A stretch of DNA of 64,000 bases from Pararhizobium gei (GCF_029223885.1 NZ_CP119409.1:3896501-3960500); one strand, 5' to 3'. Shown: positions 35,342 to 44,560, numbered from the stretch's first letter. The notes: a model not told the origin generated them from the letters alone. Numbers and translations: made by a program.

Positions 35342-36268
35342 TCACTGCCTGTCTTTTCCGATATCGGCAAGATCGAAGGACGTCGTCTGATAGATATCGT
35401 TGATCCAGTTTCCGAACAGCAGATGCGCGTGGCTGCGCCAGCGATTTTGCGGCGTCAGCGTGGGATCGTTGTGCGGGAAATGATTATGCGGCATCTTGAT
35501 CGGCACGCCCGCATCGACATCGCGGAAATATTCGTCTGAAAGCGACGTCGAATCATATTCCACATGGTTGAAGACATAGAGGCGGTTGCCGGCTTTTTCA
35601 TGCACGAAGCAAATACCCATCTCGTCGGATTCCATCAGAATTTCGAGCCCCGGCACCGCCTCGATATCGGCGCGCCGCACCTCGGTCCAGCGTGACACCG
35701 GAATCTGGAAATCGTCTGAAAAGCCGCTGAGATAGGGCGAGGCCGGATTGAGGTTGTGGTGACGGTAGACGCCAAAAGCTTTTTCCTTCAGCGTGTATTT
35801 CGGCACCTTGTGGAAATGATAGATCGCGGCCATCGCGCCCCAGCAAATGTTCAGCGTCGAATGGACATTGGTGTGCGTCCAATCGAGAATCTGCTGCATC
35901 TCGCTCCAGTAGGTCACGTCTTCGTAATCCATCGTTTCCACAGGGGCGCCGGTGATGATCAGGCCATCGAACTTGCGGTGCCGCACTTCTTCCCATGTGT
36001 CGTAGAAGGCGAGCAGATGCTCCTCCGGCGTGTTCTTCGCCTTGTGTCCTCCGATACGGATCAGCGACAGCTCGACCTGCAGCGGCGAAGCGCCGACGAG
36101 GCGCGCCATCTGGATCTCGGTCTTGATCTTGTTCGGCATGAGATTGAGCAGTCCGATCTGCAATGGCCTGATATCCTGACGGATGGCCACCGTTTCGGTC
36201 ATCACCCGCACCCCTTCCTTGACGAGGGTTTCATAGGCGGGCAGCGTATCGGGGATCTTGATGGGCAT
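35342..36268 (-). CDS. metA: homoserine O-acyltransferase (MetA family)
   Basis: This 308-residue enzyme activates homoserine for methionine synthesis. Catalytic residues are present: Cys142 in LNICWGAM and the His/Glu pair in NHVEYDS. Residue 111 is Glu (GAPVE). In MetA proteins Glu111 favours acetyl-CoA while Gly favours succinyl-CoA, so this is probably an O-acetyltransferase despite the usual product name. The ATG at 36268 gives the standard N terminus [10 protein letters not shown]; an upstream frame to 36325 is not family-like. A SAM-II riboswitch precedes it. Confidence 0.94.
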   Translation of the reverse strand: MPIKIPDTLPAYETLVKEGVRVMTETVAIRQDIRPLQIGLLNLMPNKIKTEIQMARLVGASPLQVELSLIRIGGHKAKNTPEEHLLAFYDTWEEVRHRKFDGLIITGAPVETMDYEDVTYWSEMQQILDWTHTNVHSTLNICWGAMAAIYHFHKVPKYTLKEKAFGVYRHHNLNPASPYLSGFSDDFQIPVSRWTEVRRADIEAVPGLEILMESDEMGICFVHEKAGNRLYVFNHVEYDSTSLSDEYFRDVDAGVPIKMPHNHFPHNDPTLTPQNRWRSHAHLLFGNWINDIYQTTSFDLADIGKDRQ

Positions 36269-36357
36269 GGGCAACACTCGGATCTGGCGGACCAGCCGGC
36301 ATGAAAAAACCGGCAACGACGACAATCGCTACCGGCCCGCTGCTTGCGCATGCACGG

Positions 36358-36411
36358 CCCTTTAGCGACTTATTTAACGTGGCTGCAAGCCGGCCGGCCA
36401 AATCACCACGA
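36358..36411 (-). promoter_or_regulatory. SAM-II riboswitch of metA
   Basis: On the minus strand the segment reads CGTGG-TGATTT ... CTTGCAG-CCACG-TTAAATAA ... GCTAAAGGG. The CGTGG/CCACG pair is stem P1, and TGATTT, TTGCA and GCTAAAGGG are the conserved SAM-II pseudoknot parts. The 3' end lies about 90 bases upstream of the metA ATG. SAM-II is known upstream of metA in alphaproteobacteria. Confidence 0.9.
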
Positions 36412-36497
36412 CTGCGGATATAACGCCGCAGACGACGGAAATCAATGGCGGCGTGCCCGGCTCCGCCCAACGCCCGCCCTGACCTCGCAGGCGCGTT

Positions 36498-37034
36498 TCA
36501 GGCAAGGGAACGCGGCGTCACGAACCGTTCGAGATAACCACTGCCGGCGGCAAGGTCATTCCATCCTTCAATATCGAAGTCGATGACGGCAAGGCCTGCT
36601 GTCGGGAACTTCTCCTTGATAAGGTATATCGCGCCGGCTTCGCCGCCTCCGGCCAGCATGGCCGCAGCATCCTCCATGCCCGGATTGTGGCCGACGACCA
36701 GCAAGGTCCGGCAGGAAGCTTCCACGGAACGGATCGCATCGACAATCGTCTCTGCTGGAACCTCGTAAAGTTTTGTTTCCGTTCGCTCGGCCATATCCGC
36801 CGGCAGTTCATCCCGCACCAGGTCCCAGGTCTGCTGCGCTCGCGTCGCTGGAGAGACGAGCACGAGGTCTGGAATAAGTGTCTCGTGTTCCATATAGGCG
36901 CCAATGACGGGCGCCGCCCTGCGGCCACGCTCCGAGAGAGGCCGCGCCTCGTCAGCGACGCCTTCCGGCCACGCGGATTTGCCGTGACGCAGAAGGATAA
37001 GACGATGTTTCGATTTTCTGGATTCTTTGGTCAT
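36498..37034 (-). CDS. histidine phosphatase, SixA-like
   Basis: This 178-residue protein has the phosphoglycerate-mutase-like histidine phosphatase motif LLRHGKSAW near the N terminus (catalytic His about residue 16) and the second His in VVGHNPGM. It resembles SixA, which removes phosphate from phosphohistidine of phosphotransfer proteins. The substrate here is unknown. It lies 41 bases downstream of leuC on the same strand, with a palindromic hairpin between them. Confidence 0.83.
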   Translation of the reverse strand: MTKESRKSKHRLILLRHGKSAWPEGVADEARPLSERGRRAAPVIGAYMEHETLIPDLVLVSPATRAQQTWDLVRDELPADMAERTETKLYEVPAETIVDAIRSVEASCRTLLVVGHNPGMEDAAAMLAGGGEAGAIYLIKEKFPTAGLAVIDFDIEGWNDLAAGSGYLERFVTPRSLA

Positions 37035-37042
37035 TCGCTTCC

Positions 37043-37071
37043 TCCACCCTCCCCCTCAAGGGGAGGGTGGA
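37043..37071. repeat. palindromic repeat / terminator between leuC and the SixA-like gene
   Basis: TCCACCCTCCCC and GGGGAGGGTGGA form a perfect 12-bp stem with a five-base CTCAA loop. The centre CCCCCTCAAGGGG is the same core seen in the large repeat inside ftsY, which suggests a shared rhizobial repeat family. It may act as the leuC terminator. Confidence 0.55.
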
Positions 37072-37075
37072 CGTC

Positions 37076-38485
37076 TCACTTCCACTCGCGGATATCGACG
37101 AAATGCCCCGACACCGCGGCGGCAGCAGCCATGGCAGGCGACACCAGATGGGTGCGGCCCTTGAAACCCTGACGGCCTTCGAAGTTGCGGTTGGACGTGG
37201 AGGCGCAGCGCTCGCCCGGCTTCAGGCGGTCGTCGTTCATGGCAAGGCACATGGAGCAGCCCGGCTCGCGCCAGTCGAAGCCGGCCGCCTTGAAGATGAC
37301 GTCGAGACCTTCGGCTTCCGCCTGTTCCTTGACGAGGCCAGAGCCCGGAACGATCATCGCGGACACCGTGGATGCGACCGTGCGGCCCTCGACCACCTTG
37401 GCGACTTCGCGCAGATCCTCGATGCGGCCATTGGTGCAGGAGCCGATGAAGACGCGATCGATAGCGATGTCGGTGATCTTCGTGCCCGGCTTCAGCCCCA
37501 TGTAATCGAGCGCCCGCCACTTCGACGTGCGCTTGTTCTCGTCCTGGATCTCGTCCGGGTTGGGTACGGTGCCCTGAACCGAGATGACATCTTCAGGCGA
37601 GGAGCCCCAGGAGACGATGGGCGGCAGATCGGCGGCGTTCAGCACGACGACACGGTCGTAATGGGCGCCTTCGTCGGTCTGCAGCGTCTTCCAGTAAGCG
37701 ATCGCCTGTTCCAGCGCCTCGCCGGTCGGCGCCCGCGGCTTGCCCTTGATGTATTCGAAGGTCTTTTCGTCCGGTGCGATCAGGCCGGCGCGGGCACCGC
37801 CTTCGATCGTCATGTTGCAGACGGTCATGCGGCCTTCCATCGACAAGGCGCGGATGGCCTCGCCGGCAAACTCGATGACATGGCCGGTGCCGCCGGCCGT
37901 GCCGATCTCGCCGATGATGGCGAGAATGATGTCCTTGGCCGTGACATGCTCCGGCAGAACGCCATCGACACGCACCAGCATGTTCTTGGCCTTCTTCTGG
38001 ATCAGCGTCTGGGTGGCGAGCACATGCTCGACCTCGGACGTGCCGATGCCATGCGCCAGTGCACCGAAGGCCCCATGCGTCGAGGTGTGGCTGTCGCCGC
38101 AGACGATGGTCATCCCCGGCAGCGTGAAGCCCTGTTCCGGCCCGACGATATGGACGATGCCTTGGCGGATATCGCTGGCCGAATAATATTCGACGCCGAA
38201 ATCGGCCGCGTTCTGGGCGAGCGCCTCGACCTGAATGCGGCTTTCCTCGTTCTTGATGCCGAGATGGCGATCCGGCGAGGTCGGCACGTTGTGATCAACA
38301 ACGGCCAGCGTTTTTTGCGGAGCGCGCACCTGACGGTTGGTCAGGCGCAGGCCTTCGAACGCCTGTGGGCTCGTCACTTCGTGAACGAGATGGCGATCGA
38401 TGTAGAGAAGACAGGTTCCGTCGTCCTGTTGATCGACCAGATGGTCGTCCCAGATTTTATCATAGAGAGTCCGCGGTGCGCTCAT
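37076..38485 (-). CDS. leuC: 3-isopropylmalate dehydratase large subunit
   Basis: This 469-residue subunit of the [4Fe-4S] enzyme that isomerises 2- to 3-isopropylmalate in leucine synthesis shows the aconitase-family cluster motifs: [13 protein letters not shown] with one Cys and [10 protein letters not shown] with the other two. [14 protein letters not shown], a substrate-binding segment, is intact. leuD is not adjacent. The ATG at 38485 gives the family N terminus. A possible promoter and small leader ORF lie upstream. Confidence 0.95.
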   Translation of the reverse strand: MSAPRTLYDKIWDDHLVDQQDDGTCLLYIDRHLVHEVTSPQAFEGLRLTNRQVRAPQKTLAVVDHNVPTSPDRHLGIKNEESRIQVEALAQNAADFGVEYYSASDIRQGIVHIVGPEQGFTLPGMTIVCGDSHTSTHGAFGALAHGIGTSEVEHVLATQTLIQKKAKNMLVRVDGVLPEHVTAKDIILAIIGEIGTAGGTGHVIEFAGEAIRALSMEGRMTVCNMTIEGGARAGLIAPDEKTFEYIKGKPRAPTGEALEQAIAYWKTLQTDEGAHYDRVVVLNAADLPPIVSWGSSPEDVISVQGTVPNPDEIQDENKRTSKWRALDYMGLKPGTKITDIAIDRVFIGSCTNGRIEDLREVAKVVEGRTVASTVSAMIVPGSGLVKEQAEAEGLDVIFKAAGFDWREPGCSMCLAMNDDRLKPGERCASTSNRNFEGRQGFKGRTHLVSPAMAAAAAVSGHFVDIREWK

Positions 38486-38568
38486 GGCTGTGCATCCATT
38501 TGAAGTACCAATGTGAAGAAAAATATCCGGCAAATTCGCCGCAACTGGTCAGGAGCAAGTCCCGACAG

Positions 38569-38685
38569 TCAGATAAGTCGGCTGCTCAGCGCGCCTGAAA
38601 CGCGCGCGAAAAACCGTGCCGGCAGACGCTTGTGATCCTGCAGCACGACGATTTTCTGCTCGTGACATCCGAATTTGGATTCCAT
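38569..38685 (-). CDS. candidate small leader ORF upstream of leuC
   Basis: An ATG at 38685 opens a 38-codon frame (starts MESKFGCHEQKIVVLQDHK, stop TGA at 38571-38569). Its ATG lies only a few bases downstream of the predicted transcription start, so translation would be almost leaderless. There are four Leu codons among 38, not the run expected for a classic Leu attenuator. The distance from its stop to leuC is about 83 bases. I cannot identify the peptide. Confidence 0.4.
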   Translation of the reverse strand: MESKFGCHEQKIVVLQDHKRLPARFFARVSGALSSRLI

Positions 38686-38692
38686 AGTGGCG

Positions 38693-38721
38693 GATATAGC
38701 AGTTTTGTGACCAACCGGCAA
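38693..38721 (-). promoter_or_regulatory. candidate leuC promoter
   Basis: TTGCCG and TATATC are separated by 17 bases on the minus strand and fit a sigma-70-type promoter. The predicted start falls immediately before the small ORF, about 200 bases upstream of leuC. The spacing is ideal, but the elements are only partial matches. Confidence 0.45.
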
Positions 38722-38838
38722 TATCGGCCAGAGAGACAGACGCGCGTCCCAGCCTGCTCGAAATGCCCTGCCGATGTGGCTTGCCTGCCGTGTGCCCTCG
38801 AAAAGCGCAACGGGCTTGCGGAATGAACGCGGCGTTGA

Positions 38839-39375
38839 TCAGAGCGCATCACGCTTGGTGCGCAAATTGGCAACGACGCGCCGGTTCTGTACCTTGCACG
38901 AGCGATCGGCGCAGTCACGGACTTCCCGGTCCTTGCCATAGCCCTTGGCCCACATGCGCTGGGGATCGACGCCCCTTGTAACCAGATAGGCCATGACCGC
39001 ACCGGCGCGCTTCTGTGACAGCGCCACCATCTGGGCATCGGACCCGGAATCGTCAGCAAACCCCTGCAGCTTGAGAAGCCAGCCCGGATTGTTGTTCAGC
39101 CATGCGGCCTGATTGTCCAACGTTACCAGGGCGACCGAATCGAGTTTGGCGGAGTCCTCCGAGAAATAGATCCGCCGGCCGACATTGAGGATGAACTCCT
39201 CTTCGCTGCCGGTCTTCACAGTCTCGAAGCCGGGTGCCGGATCGTTGGTCTGACCGGTCATCGGCACGGCGGCAGGCTCTTCCACGGAGGCAATGTCAGT
39301 GGTGCTGCAGGCAGCGAGCGCGAGCAGCATGGCTGCGGCACCAAGACGAGCAACGTATCCGGTCATAGCAGACAT
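38839..39375 (-). CDS. OmpA-family lipoprotein
   Basis: This 178-residue lipoprotein has a signal with lipobox LALAACS (Cys about residue 23) and a C-terminal OmpA-like peptidoglycan-binding domain (RIYFSEDSAKLDSVAL, LLKLQGFADDSGS, ALSQKRAGAVMAYLVTRGVDPQRM, NRRVVANLR). It resembles Pal and would tie the outer membrane to the peptidoglycan. The start has a GAGGAA site. It follows the YkuD gene by 13 bases, so the two are probably an operon for cell-wall attachment. Confidence 0.87.
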   Translation of the reverse strand: MSAMTGYVARLGAAAMLLALAACSTTDIASVEEPAAVPMTGQTNDPAPGFETVKTGSEEEFILNVGRRIYFSEDSAKLDSVALVTLDNQAAWLNNNPGWLLKLQGFADDSGSDAQMVALSQKRAGAVMAYLVTRGVDPQRMWAKGYGKDREVRDCADRSCKVQNRRVVANLRTKRDAL

Positions 39376-39388
39376 CAATGGAAATTCC

Positions 39389-40060
39389 TCATTCGACCGA
39401 TGTCGCTTCGCTGACCTCGGCGGATGGAGCCTGGTCGGCGATATGCGGTAGAACCTGTACAGCGGTCCCGATCGGGCAGCGCTGGTAAAGATCGATGGCG
39501 TCTTCGTTGAACATGCGGATACAGCCGCTGGAAGCGTCCTTGCCGATGCTCCCCGGCTCCAGAGTGCCGTGGAACCGATAGCCGGTATCGACGCCGTCTC
39601 GCAGCAGGTACATCGCGCGCGGCCCAAGCGGGTTCTTCGGCGAGCCTCCGTCCACATATTCGGGCAGTTCCGGATGGCGCTTGCGCATTTCCGGCGGTGG
39701 CGTCCAGCGCGGCCAGAGCGATTTGCGATCGATCGTGGCGCGACCGAACCATTTGAAGCCCTCGCGGCCAACGCCGACGCCATAGCGGATGGCCGTCTTG
39801 TTCTCCATGATCAAATAGAGAAAATGGTTCCTGGTATCGACGACGACCGTACCGATCGGCTCGCTGCTGAAATATTTGACGACTTGGCGACGCCAGCGCT
39901 TGTCGATCCTGGCGAAGTTGGTCGCCTTGAACGTAACGCCATTGTCGACGGCCGTGCCGTCAAAGTAAGACGGCGTCGCAGAAAATGCCGGTGCCTGAAC
40001 CATGCCCGCGCCAAGCAAAGCCAAACCCCCACGCAAAATATCCCTGCGAGTCCCCACCAT
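39389..40060 (-). CDS. L,D-transpeptidase (YkuD / ErfK family)
   Basis: This 223-residue exported protein has a twin-arginine-like signal (TRRDILRGGLALLGAGMV, cleavage after AFSA) and a YkuD domain. The catalytic motif is HGTLEP ... SSGCIRMFN, where His and Cys form the active site. It would make 3-3 peptidoglycan crosslinks or anchor a lipoprotein to peptidoglycan. The start at 40060 has AGGGGA upstream and keeps the two arginines. It is followed by an OmpA lipoprotein, a plausible partner. Confidence 0.87.
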   Translation of the reverse strand: MVGTRRDILRGGLALLGAGMVQAPAFSATPSYFDGTAVDNGVTFKATNFARIDKRWRRQVVKYFSSEPIGTVVVDTRNHFLYLIMENKTAIRYGVGVGREGFKWFGRATIDRKSLWPRWTPPPEMRKRHPELPEYVDGGSPKNPLGPRAMYLLRDGVDTGYRFHGTLEPGSIGKDASSGCIRMFNEDAIDLYQRCPIGTAVQVLPHIADQAPSAEVSEATSVE

Positions 40061-40146
40061 CGGCAATATCCCCTGAGCCAGAAAGCAAATATGAGTAAAT
40101 CAGAATTTTCGTTCGCCACAACAGAAAACTTCGCGCTCCAATCAAC

Positions 40147-40962
40147 TCATGCCCTCTCCCCCCGCCGCAGCCTTTGCTCCAGCCGCCTTAGCGCCAGCGA
40201 CAGGCCAACCGTCAGGATCAGGTAGATATAGGCGACGATCGAATAGGTCTCGAAGAACCGGAACGAGCCCGACGCATAGATCTTGCCCATTTGCGTGATA
40301 TCGGCGACACCGAGCACCGAGACCAGCGACGAGTCCTTCACCATCGCCACGAAATCATTGCCAAGCGGCGGCAGGATGACGCGGATCGCCTGCGGGAAGA
40401 CCACAAGCCGGAACCGCTGGATGCGCGACAGGCCGAGCGCCTTGGCGGCCTCTATCTGCCCTTTGTCAACCGACAGGATGCCGGCCCGAAAGACCTCTGC
40501 GATAAAGGCGGAATAACCGATGGAAAGCGCGATGACCGCCCGCCACATCAAGGACAGGTCGCGCACCAGAACCGGCTCCATCGAACCGGCTGAAATGAGT
40601 GGTGACAAGACGAAATTGATCAGCGCCACCAGCGCCGGCGCGCCGACGAAGGCGATGTAGAAAAGAAGCACGAGGATCGGGATGCCGCGGATGACTTCGG
40701 TATAAAACCGCGCGATCTGCCGGAGCGCCGTGCGCTCCGACAAGGCCATCAGTGCAATGCCGAGACCGAGCGCCGTGGCGAAGAAAAAGCCGAGCAGCGT
40801 GACGAGGACGGTAATGCCGATACCGGCGGAGACGATCGTGAAGACCTGGGCATATATCCCGCTGGTCGCGATGACCACGGCCAATGCGACAGCGATCGCG
40901 GCAAGGGCGACCAGCCACCAGGGATAGTCGCCTTTTTGAGATGTGTCGTGGCCGGGCGTCAT
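40147..40962 (-). CDS. polar amino-acid ABC transporter permease
   Basis: This 271-residue inner-membrane protein has about five or six transmembrane helices and the HisM/HisQ-type loop AKALGLSRIQRFRLVVFPQAIRV that contacts the ATPase. It imports a polar amino acid, but the substrate cannot be read. It starts 10 bases after the solute-binding gene. No ATP-binding gene is adjacent, so the ATPase must be encoded elsewhere. Confidence 0.87.
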   Translation of the reverse strand: MTPGHDTSQKGDYPWWLVALAAIAVALAVVIATSGIYAQVFTIVSAGIGITVLVTLLGFFFATALGLGIALMALSERTALRQIARFYTEVIRGIPILVLLFYIAFVGAPALVALINFVLSPLISAGSMEPVLVRDLSLMWRAVIALSIGYSAFIAEVFRAGILSVDKGQIEAAKALGLSRIQRFRLVVFPQAIRVILPPLGNDFVAMVKDSSLVSVLGVADITQMGKIYASGSFRFFETYSIVAYIYLILTVGLSLALRRLEQRLRRGERA

Positions 40963-40972
40963 CGCGCGGCGA

Positions 40973-41770
40973 TCATTCGCCCATCTTGTAATCGACGAAC
41001 CAGGTCTGGTTCAGCCTGTCGAGCGTGCCGTCCGCCTTCAGGGCAGCAATGGCAGCATTGACCGGGGCGACGAGATCGGAGCCCTTCTTGAAGATGAAAC
41101 CGAAATCCTCGGTGCCGAGCGGTCCACCGATCACCTTCAGCGCGCCGGCGGAGGAATCGACATAGCCCTTGGCCGCGACGCTGTCCGTCAGGACGGTATC
41201 GACGTCGCCTGCCTTCAGCGCCTGTACCGTCGCGCCGAACGTTTCGAACAGCTTCACCCGCGGGTTCTGCTCGTTGCCATCGAGGATTTCATAAACAGCC
41301 GTGTAGAAGGGCGAAGTCCCCGGCTGCGCGCCGACAAGCCCATCCGCGAAAGCCCCGAACGTCTTGGCATCGGCAAAGCGATTCTCGTCGCCACGGACCA
41401 GCATGAACTGCTGCGAGCGCAGATAGGGATCGGAGAAGTCGACCTTGGCCTTGCGTTCGTCCTTGATGGTGATGCCGGTCATGCCGATATCGTACTGGCC
41501 GTCCGACACCGCCTGGATCATCGCGTCCCAGGAGGTGTTCTGGATTTCCAACTTGAAATTGAGCCGCTTGGCGATTTCCGTCATCGCGTCATATTCCCAG
41601 CCGATCGCCTTGCCGCTCTTAGGATCGACGAACTGCAGCGGTGGATAGGCATTCTCGGTCACGACCACCACGGTGCGTCCGGCCAGATCAGGCAAATCGG
41701 CTGCCGCAACGCTCAGCGGCGCAAGAACAAGGGCGGTCAGTCCGGCGAGAACGGTGCGGCGGGAAAACAT
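40973..41770 (-). CDS. polar amino-acid ABC transporter substrate-binding protein
   Basis: This 265-residue periplasmic protein has a Sec signal (SRRTVLAGLTALVLAPLSVAAA) and a type II binding fold: VVVTENAYPPLQFVD, IGWEYDAMTEIAKRL, SWDAMIQAVSDGQYDIGMTGI, TDSVAAKGYV. The GMTG and DAMIQ segments sit at the ligand cleft of this amino-acid family. The start at 41770 has an AGGAG site; an upstream ATG at 41806 is not supported. Confidence 0.88.
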   Translation of the reverse strand: MFSRRTVLAGLTALVLAPLSVAAADLPDLAGRTVVVVTENAYPPLQFVDPKSGKAIGWEYDAMTEIAKRLNFKLEIQNTSWDAMIQAVSDGQYDIGMTGITIKDERKAKVDFSDPYLRSQQFMLVRGDENRFADAKTFGAFADGLVGAQPGTSPFYTAVYEILDGNEQNPRVKLFETFGATVQALKAGDVDTVLTDSVAAKGYVDSSAGALKVIGGPLGTEDFGFIFKKGSDLVAPVNAAIAALKADGTLDRLNQTWFVDYKMGE

Positions 41771-41989
41771 GGGCGGCTCCTGAATGTGGCCTAAGGAACC
41801 TGTCACAGAAATCGACGGTGTGGCAAGGGTGATGCAAGCGCCTGACAGACGAATTCGGAAACGAGAAACTACCTTGCGGCAGGTACGGCAAAATTCGACT
41901 GGAGGCCGCAGTCACGAAGCGATGGCTCTGCTTCCTGGAACTACTCCTGGCAAACGGCGCCGCCCTTAACTGTAAGACAATGCCCGACG

Positions 41990-42850
41990 TCATCGCGATT
42001 GGACTGGTCGGATAGTCCTCGCTGCAACTTTGTCATGCTTCGTCGCTCCCACAGAAAAAGACAAGGCGATTCGCGGATATCCCGGGCCTAGCTCGAACTG
42101 ATCTTCCCCCGTTTCGACCATTCCGGGAAAATGCCGCCAGGTCAGGATTTCATGCTCGTTGAGGAAATCGATCCGCATGCCGGCCCTGATCACGGCGTTG
42201 ACCACATCGCTTACCGAATGGAACCATTCATACATGCGCTGATGCGTCAAAGGCCTCTCGTCACCGGTATAGGTATGCGTCTCCTCGAAGAGAAGCGGCC
42301 GCTCGGCCGGAGTGCGCCAGCCATGCTTGATCGCGAGCTTTCCCTGCGTACCTTTGCACTGGAACATTTGCGGATGGCCGTCTAGCAGATAGAGCCGCCC
42401 GCCGGGCTTCAGCAGGCTTGCGACGACTTCGGCCCAGCGACGCATGTCCGGCAGCCAGTGAATGGCGCCCCATGTGACAAAGACGAGGTCAAAGGTGCGA
42501 TAATGAAGAGCAGCCGCGGCATCATAGACCGAAGCCTCGACGAAAGCCGCATCTGTCCCGGCCTGCGCGGCGAAATTTCGGGCGGCGGCAATGGCTGTGG
42601 GGGAAAAATCGACGCCCGTCACGCTGGCGGCGCCCTGATGCTTGAGGCTCAAGGTGTCGAGCCCGATATGGCACTGGAGGTGCACGATGTCCCTGCCGCG
42701 GATATCGCCGATTTCACCCGTCTCCAGTGCATGCAGGCTGGACCCGCCCGAAAGCACCCTGGGGATCTGGTAGCGCCCCGTCCCGTCCGTCGCATGCAAG
42801 GCCGCCCTGTCATCCCAGTTCAGCCGGTTGGTCTCGATGAAATCGCTCAT
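41990..42850 (-). CDS. class I SAM-dependent methyltransferase
   Basis: This 286-residue protein has the class I fold: motif I-like VHLQCHIGLDTLSL (about residues 56-69), motif II VTGVDFSPTAI, and post-II segment FDLVFVTWGAIHWLPDM. It uses SAM, but the acceptor is unknown. The GGGAGCGGGAC site before the ATG supports the start. It follows rplS by about 100 bases, separated by a terminator, so it is not part of the ribosomal unit. Confidence 0.8.
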   Translation of the reverse strand: MSDFIETNRLNWDDRAALHATDGTGRYQIPRVLSGGSSLHALETGEIGDIRGRDIVHLQCHIGLDTLSLKHQGAASVTGVDFSPTAIAAARNFAAQAGTDAAFVEASVYDAAAALHYRTFDLVFVTWGAIHWLPDMRRWAEVVASLLKPGGRLYLLDGHPQMFQCKGTQGKLAIKHGWRTPAERPLLFEETHTYTGDERPLTHQRMYEWFHSVSDVVNAVIRAGMRIDFLNEHEILTWRHFPGMVETGEDQFELGPGYPRIALSFSVGATKHDKVAARTIRPVQSR

Positions 42851-42893
42851 GTCCCGCTCCCCACCGAAATCATCCCCGAAAAGGTGGCCAAAG

Positions 42894-42923
42894 AAAAAGG
42901 CGATCCCGAAAGACCGCCTTTTT
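42894..42923. terminator. intrinsic terminator of rplS
   Basis: AAAAAGGCG and CGCCTTTTT form a 9-bp stem with A and T runs on both sides, so it can stop transcription in either direction. It lies 24 bases past the rplS stop. Confidence 0.88.
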
Positions 42924-42946
42924 CAACAATCCCTAGGGATCAATGC

Positions 42947-43507
42947 TTATTCTGCTGCAGGCTCTTCGGCAGCCTTGGCAGCGGCTGCTTCTTCAGCGGC
43001 CTTGGCGGCGGCTGCCTCTGCTGCAGCAGCTTCGGCTGCTGCCTTTTCGGCGGCCAGCGCCTGTGCTGCTGCGATCTTTTCAGCTTCCAGACGTGCCTTT
43101 TCCTCGACAACGGCCTGACGCTCGGCATCGTTCAGCTTGCGGGCACGGGTGCCCGTATCTTCAACGATACGCGCCGACTTGCCGCGACGATCGCGCAGGT
43201 AATAGAGCTTGGCACGACGGACCTTGCCGCGGCGAACGATTTCGACGCTTTCGACGAGCGGCGAATAGACCGGGAAGACGCGCTCGACGCCTTCGCCGTA
43301 GGAAATCTTGCGAACCGTGAAGCTCTCGTTGATGCCGCCGCCGGAGCGGGCGATGCAGACGCCTTCATAGGCCTGGATACGGGTACGGGTGCCTTCCGTG
43401 ACGCGGACGTTGACGCGGAGCGTGTCGCCGGCGGAAAATTCCGGAAGCGTGCGCTTGGCTGCGATCTTGGCGGCCTGTTCGGCTTCCAGCTGCTGGATGA
43501 TGTTCAT
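42947..43507 (-). CDS. rplS: 50S ribosomal protein L19
   Basis: This 186-residue protein opens [15 protein letters not shown] and contains the L19 core: [41 protein letters not shown] and [16 protein letters not shown]19 sits at the 30S-50S interface. The core ends near residue 125; the rest is an Ala/Glu/Lys-rich tail typical of rhizobial L19 but much longer than in E. coli (115 residues). In rhizobia rplS usually follows trmD; here it is 2.5 kb from it. Preceded by a leader with an SD-like hairpin. Confidence 0.96.
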   Translation of the reverse strand: MNIIQQLEAEQAAKIAAKRTLPEFSAGDTLRVNVRVTEGTRTRIQAYEGVCIARSGGGINESFTVRKISYGEGVERVFPVYSPLVESVEIVRRGKVRRAKLYYLRDRRGKSARIVEDTGTRARKLNDAERQAVVEEKARLEAEKIAAAQALAAEKAAAEAAAAEAAAAKAAEEAAAAKAAEEPAAE

Positions 43508-43813
43508 CGTGTCTAACCTTCTAAGTTCTTCTGAAACAGCCAGAGCGCTCAACCAATCCCTTTGGGACCAACCTCCTGAAGGAGGTGCCGCCGGGTTTTG
43601 CCTCTCTGGAGAAGCAGGAGCGAATTCACCATTCTTTGTTTTGCAGGCGACGGGATTTTTCCCGAACCGGTCGGGCGAATACACCAAAGTCCGGCATTTG
43701 TCATCCCCCGCAAGAGAAATTTTCTCAAAGACGGGTTGGCGAATGACCGCTTGCCGCGACTTGCCGCCATCTCGTCTTGCGGTTATGTGCAGTTCTACCG
43801 TCGGAGGAGCATC
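43508..43813. other. 306-bp intergenic region with rplS leader
   Basis: No gene is visible between the divergent rplS and TauE genes. The most notable element is the palindrome ACCTCC-TGAA-GGAGGT at 43571-43586, which can form an SD/anti-SD hairpin in the rplS leader 64 bases before its start. The TauE side carries a strong GGAGGAGC ribosome binding site. Confidence 0.5.
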
Positions 43814-44560
43814 ATGTCCATCACCACAGCCATCCTGCTGTTTCTGGCAGGATTTCTGTCCAGCGCCGTCAATGCCGTTGCCGGCGGCGGGACGTTTCTC
43901 ACGTTTGGCGCCATGACCCTGGCGGGTCTGCCGCCGATCGTCGCCAATGCCACATCGTCCATCGTTCAATTTCCAGGCTATGTTACCTCTGCGCTTGCCT
44001 ATCGGCGGGAAATCTTCGCCGATCGTCGAGAGGCCTTGATTTTGGGGGTTGTCTCCCTGATCGGCGGACTGGCAGGCGCACTCGTCCTGCTGTCGCTGTC
44101 AAACCCGGCCTTCCGGGCTTTGGTGCCATGGCTCCTGCTTGCCGCGACCGCGATCTTTGCGCTCGGGCCGCTGTTGCGTCCCGCTCCGAAGGAAAGCGGC
44201 GCACCTGTTGGCCTGCTCGGCCTTGCCGGGCAATTCGTCACCGCTATCTATGGCGGCTTTTTCGGCGCCGGCATGGGGATCATGATGCTTGCGGTGTTGG
44301 GTCTTTCTACAGGCGGCGATTATCACCGCGTCAACGCGCTGAAGAACTTCCTCGCCATGGTCATTGCCGCCGTTGCCATCGTCGTCTTCGCCGGCGGCAA
44401 TGTCGTCGGCTGGCTGCACGCCGCCGTCATGATTCCAGGCGGCGCACTTGGCGGCTATGCCGGCGTCTGGCTTGCCCGCCGCGTGCCACAGGTGCTCATC
44501 CGGGCCGTCGTGGTGGCGGTGGGATTGCTGCTGGCCGTTTATTACTTCGTTACGGGATGA
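43814..44560 (+). CDS. TauE/SafE family permease
   Basis: This 248-residue membrane protein has about seven or eight transmembrane helices, with the family segments [13 protein letters not shown] (residues 20-32) and [11 protein letters not shown] in the second half. The family exports or imports small anions such as sulfite, sulfoacetate or taurine-derived sulfonates. The substrate cannot be assigned. The start has GGAGGAGC upstream. It lies between trmD and rplS on the opposite strand, convergent with the diguanylate cyclase gene. Confidence 0.85.
   Translation: MSITTAILLFLAGFLSSAVNAVAGGGTFLTFGAMTLAGLPPIVANATSSIVQFPGYVTSALAYRREIFADRREALILGVVSLIGGLAGALVLLSLSNPAFRALVPWLLLAATAIFALGPLLRPAPKESGAPVGLLGLAGQFVTAIYGGFFGAGMGIMMLAVLGLSTGGDYHRVNALKNFLAMVIAAVAIVVFAGGNVVGWLHAAVMIPGGALGGYAGVWLARRVPQVLIRAVVVAVGLLLAVYYFVTG

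Noticed and set aside
37067..38503. Long open frame opposite leuC
   Set aside because: Antisense shadow; its text mirrors the leuC codons.
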